64,000 nt of DNA from Clostridium transplantifaecale (GTDB taxonomy: Bacteria; Bacillota; Clostridia; Lachnospirales; Lachnospiraceae), in assembly GCF_900626075.1 (NCBI RefSeq), contig NZ_UYZY01000005.1:62001-126000 (forward strand), given 5' to 3'. This document shows, in pieces, positions 61,516-64,000 of the stretch (position 1 is its first letter; each line of letters starts with the position of its first letter). Below the pieces are notes generated by a model. The model ran no database searches. It saw nothing but the letters and a program-made list of their open reading frames with translations, and had not been told where the DNA came from. A program made the position numbers and the translations under genes.

Positions 61516-63024
61516 CTACTCGCTCATCTTCGCGACCGGAGTAGGCCTTCTTCTGTCAAATACCTCGCTAACATCAAATAAATCGCTCAAATGATCTTTC
61601 GTCGGATTCGTCTCCGGAAGGTCGTAATACATTCGGAAGCCATCCAGGTTTCTTCGTCCCTGCCTCATGTAGTCGTCGCCAATCTGTACCCAGTACTGAC
61701 TGGAATCCACGTTGCAGAAATACCGGAATCCCTTGGAATGGAGATACTGGTAACGCTCCCCGCTGGTGTCGTAAGGCATCCAGCCGCCGATATCGCTGCC
61801 GAACGGGAACAGGATGATATCGCATGGGCCAATCAGGGTTTCCACCTCTGCCTCCCACTTATCCGTATCTGTGCGGAAGTTCTCCATCGAGATCGTTCCC
61901 ATGTTTCTGTGGCCCCAGCTGTGGGAAGCCAGCTCAAAACCGTTTTCTTTCAGGCACTCGGCTACCTTGGCGGCCTCTTCCCGCTCTTTTGCATAGTCAA
62001 AGCCCGGGTTCTTGGCTCTGTACTCGTCTGAGTCGTAAGACGGGGCAGTACGGTAACCGAGGATACCGTTATATCCCGTAAGAGCAATAACTGCTTTTGC
62101 TCCCTTATAGGAGAAATCAGGGTGCTCTTCGATAAAGTCGTCGAGCAGCGGAACCAGGTCGTAGGAACCTACGAGTACGGAACCGTCTTCCAGTTTCATC
62201 TCATTGGTAGGTTTTCCGTCTTCTCCGATAATCATCTTTGTGGCAAAACCGTCGTCTGCCATATATTCATAATAACATACGTCATCCTGTGACATGACGA
62301 AAGGCTGCTTGCCCGGAGGCAGCATAATGTCGCCCTGGACAAAGTGCGGATTGCCGTCCTCGCCGGTGGTCTCGTAGGCTACATCATGGAGCTTGACAAG
62401 AACAAAACCGCGGTCATACATGGACTGAAGAATTTTCATAAATTCCTCTTTGGTGGTCATCATCTGATTATAGCCCTTTTCCCTCGAATCGCCGTCAAAG
62501 GCCTTGGAGGTATCCATAATCAGGGTGTGGAAAAATACATGTGTGACTTTCTTCGGATCGGCGCGCACAAGAGTGCTCTTTGTCTCCTCAAAGCCTGCGA
62601 TTGCCGCAGTAACCTGCTCATCCGATGCATAAGGGCTTTCATTTAAAAGCGCGATGGCAGCGTCGTAATCATAACCGGCTGCAATGAGATTAGCGCGGGC
62701 CAGATAGCTCTCCAGGCTGTTTGCATTGGCGGAAGCTTCCGCGGCATCCTGGGATTCGGAAGAATCTCCTACCGTCCCCGCAACTCCCTGATTGTCTGGA
62801 TCGGGTCCCTGCATGGACGGATCCGAGGCAGTGTAGACCTCCCCAAGTACGCCTCTGGTCTCCAGGCTCTTATTTCTCATGTAGAGATATGCCGCAATGC
62901 AGAGTAAAATAGCCAGAATCGACACCAGGACAATATAAGGCAGTACCCGCAGGAACTTCCTGCGCCGGCGCCTGGAATAACTGGAATATCCGCTGCTTTT
63001 CAGTAAAAAATCATCTTTTCCCAT
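61516..63024 (-). CDS. Membrane-anchored polysaccharide deacetylase
   Basis: 502 residues. A basic N-terminus and one membrane segment (about 25-47) anchor it, with a Ser/Ala/Asp-rich linker next. The NodB-type domain (about 150-470) shows SQDDVCYYEY in place of the first Asp pair and the His pair in ASHSWGHRNM. FPFGSDIGG and MYYDLPETNP follow. It probably removes acetyl groups from peptidoglycan or another glycan. The insertion between the catalytic motifs (about 250-330) is longer than in PdaA/PgdA. Single gene with a shared terminator. The 405 bases upstream hold repeat copy E. Confidence 0.85.
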   Translation of the reverse strand: MGKDDFLLKSSGYSSYSRRRRRKFLRVLPYIVLVSILAILLCIAAYLYMRNKSLETRGVLGEVYTASDPSMQGPDPDNQGVAGTVGDSSESQDAAEASANANSLESYLARANLIAAGYDYDAAIALLNESPYASDEQVTAAIAGFEETKSTLVRADPKKVTHVFFHTLIMDTSKAFDGDSREKGYNQMMTTKEEFMKILQSMYDRGFVLVKLHDVAYETTGEDGNPHFVQGDIMLPPGKQPFVMSQDDVCYYEYMADDGFATKMIIGEDGKPTNEMKLEDGSVLVGSYDLVPLLDDFIEEHPDFSYKGAKAVIALTGYNGILGYRTAPSYDSDEYRAKNPGFDYAKEREEAAKVAECLKENGFELASHSWGHRNMGTISMENFRTDTDKWEAEVETLIGPCDIILFPFGSDIGGWMPYDTSGERYQYLHSKGFRYFCNVDSSQYWVQIGDDYMRQGRRNLDGFRMYYDLPETNPTKDHLSDLFDVSEVFDRRRPTPVAKMSE

Positions 63025-63254
63025 AGTATTAAATCACCTTTATCTAAGAATATGTTTTGTTTGAGGCGCCTGTAAGGCATGAAATTAAAATTCAGGATGA
63101 CAGACAGGCAAAAAAGTAGACCGGAAAAAATTCCGGCTTCCATTGTTGTCGATGGAAATAAAAAAGAAAATGCATTTCATCGTTTGGATAACATTATAGC
63201 ATAGATTTTTGGGAATAACTATTACAGTTTACTTAAAATTTATCCCTTTATTTG

Positions 63255-63429
63255 GTTATAAGAGGGGATTTAGTTGAGATGCGAGGACGCCTCTGTAAGA
63301 CGGCGGACGGGGGAGTGGGGGGATGGATGAGTCTTCAGTCCCGGTTTATAGGTTGTGGTGAGGGGGAATCCAGGAGAAAAAATTCCTACGGGGACTCGCT
63401 CCAGCTTGTGGAATGCGCTGCGGATGCTA
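63255..63429. repeat. Large palindromic repeat, copy E, left part (interrupted by a group II intron)
   Basis: Same orientation as copy B. The edge TTTAGTTGAGATGCGAGGACGCC, GAGTCTTCAGTCCCGG (63329-63344) and GGGGGAATCCAGGAGAAAAAATTCC are intact. The copy breaks off after CGGATGCTA, exactly where copy B continues with GGCTCGAAAG. The right part should lie beyond the window. Confidence 0.87.
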
Positions 63430-64000
63430 GTGCGCCCAGAAAAGGGTGTGATATTTAACAGGTGGAAACCCTGTCCGGCAAGGTGCTAACCACACCACCG
63501 GTAGCGAGTCTTGGGCTGACAACAGTAATGCGGCCAGTTAAGCGTAGACAGCCAGGTAATAGGGTTGAGTGATAGAGCACCGAAACGCTGTGAAAATCCA
63601 GCAGGCCGACGCTTTTAGTGTAGTGGAAGGCAATATGTGGGCTTATCGATAGGGTGAGATTTTCCACACTGCTGCGGTGTCCGAGAGCCAATCATGTTAT
63701 ACAATGATATCATGTCAACTGGGGAGAGCCTGCCGTCTCCCCTCCTTGTGTGGGGAAGGGGTATGCCGACCGGAAAGGGAGGCAAACGGGTGGCAGGCAG
63801 TCGGAAGGCCGAATAGTACCGAAAAGGCGGGGAACCGCACCGCTAAAGGGAAGTCGAGAAGGGGCCGGGGAATCCTCCCGGCCCTGCCTTATAAGGCAAT
63901 ATCAAAGAGGAAACATCAACTGCACACAGAGGTAGGAGAAAAAAAGATGGAAACGAAATTGGCGAGAATATCACAGATGTCAAGCGAAAATCCGGACATG
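63430..64000 (+). mobile_element. Group II intron, 5' part (3' end outside the window)
   Basis: Starts with GTGCGCCCAGAAAAGGGTG, the 5' boundary consensus of IIA/LtrB-like bacterial introns. About 500 bases of structured noncoding sequence follow (63430-63946), with GAAA-type tetraloops and GC-rich stems such as GGGGCCGGGGAATCCTCCCGGCCC in domain IV. The intron-encoded protein begins at 63947. It is inserted in palindromic repeat copy E. Confidence 0.9.
63947..64000 (+). CDS. ltrA: Group II intron reverse transcriptase/maturase, first 18 codons
   Basis: Starts METKLARISQMSSENPDM and runs off the window. A GGTAGGAG site lies upstream. The opening resembles the usual start of clostridial intron maturases (TKLERISQLS...ENPDM). 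Together with the 5' intron consensus this makes the assignment likely, though the catalytic domains are not in view. Confidence 0.8.
   Translation, partial: METKLARISQMSSENPDM

Noticed and set aside
1..64000. tRNA and rRNA genes
   Set aside because: No cloverleaf with a GTTCGAATC-type arm and CCA end, and no rRNA sequence, was recognised on either strand by eye; a dedicated scan would be needed to exclude tRNA genes fully.

Overview
The window looks like chromosome of a low-to-mid GC, spore-forming Firmicute of the Lachnospiraceae (Clostridium cluster XIVa, the broad [Clostridium] symbiosum / Enterocloster group). The basis is the gene order nusB-xseA-xseB-ispA-dxs-tlyA-nadK-argR-recN, a GerA/SpoVAF-type spore protein, strong AGGAGG ribosome binding sites, sigma-A promoters with 17-base spacers, and the sequence style of the proteins. 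The genus is an inference.

Region 1 (1-16.2 kb) is a cell-surface locus. It starts with the end of one class B sortase, then a BTAD-type regulator, a small unknown protein and a 1601-residue secreted protein with two von Willebrand A domains. Seven tandem paralogs of the TasA/CalY/BsaA matrix-protein type follow, with their SipW-type signal peptidase placed between the fourth and fifth. The last paralog has an LPKTG wall-sorting signal, and a second, very similar class B sortase closes the locus. The likely product is an extracellular filament or matrix processed by SipW and tethered to the wall by sortase.

Region 2 (16.2-35.6 kb) is mostly housekeeping: a flavodoxin-ferredoxin protein, a DMT exporter, the nusB-to-recN run (transcription, DNA repair, isoprenoid synthesis, NADP, arginine control), a MocR-type regulator, a SpoVAF-like protein, a CAAX-type protease, a YitT protein, TcdA and a MATE exporter.

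Region 3 (35.6-53.5 kb) opens with two copies of a large palindromic repeat, one split by an ISL3-family insertion sequence. Next come nadE, a SpoU-type RNA methyltransferase, NfeD plus SPFH membrane proteins, a patatin-like protein, birA, mutY, a lipid kinase, the primary sigma factor, queH, and the fructose genes fruK-fruA.

Region 4 (53.5-64 kb) holds small unknown membrane and secreted proteins, another palindromic repeat, a HAD phosphatase leading into a ZnuABC-type metal importer, and two COG0523 GTPases, one with a long Cys/His-rich metal-binding stretch. A membrane-anchored polysaccharide deacetylase follows, then a fifth palindromic repeat interrupted by the start of a group II intron that runs off the window.

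Two structures are not explained by ordinary annotation. One is a family of roughly 310-340 bp imperfect palindromes (five copies) whose two arms match each other better than they match other copies, with two copies broken near the centre by mobile DNA. The other is a short interrupted palindrome of the GTAACTG...AGTTAC type at the transcription start of six unrelated genes.
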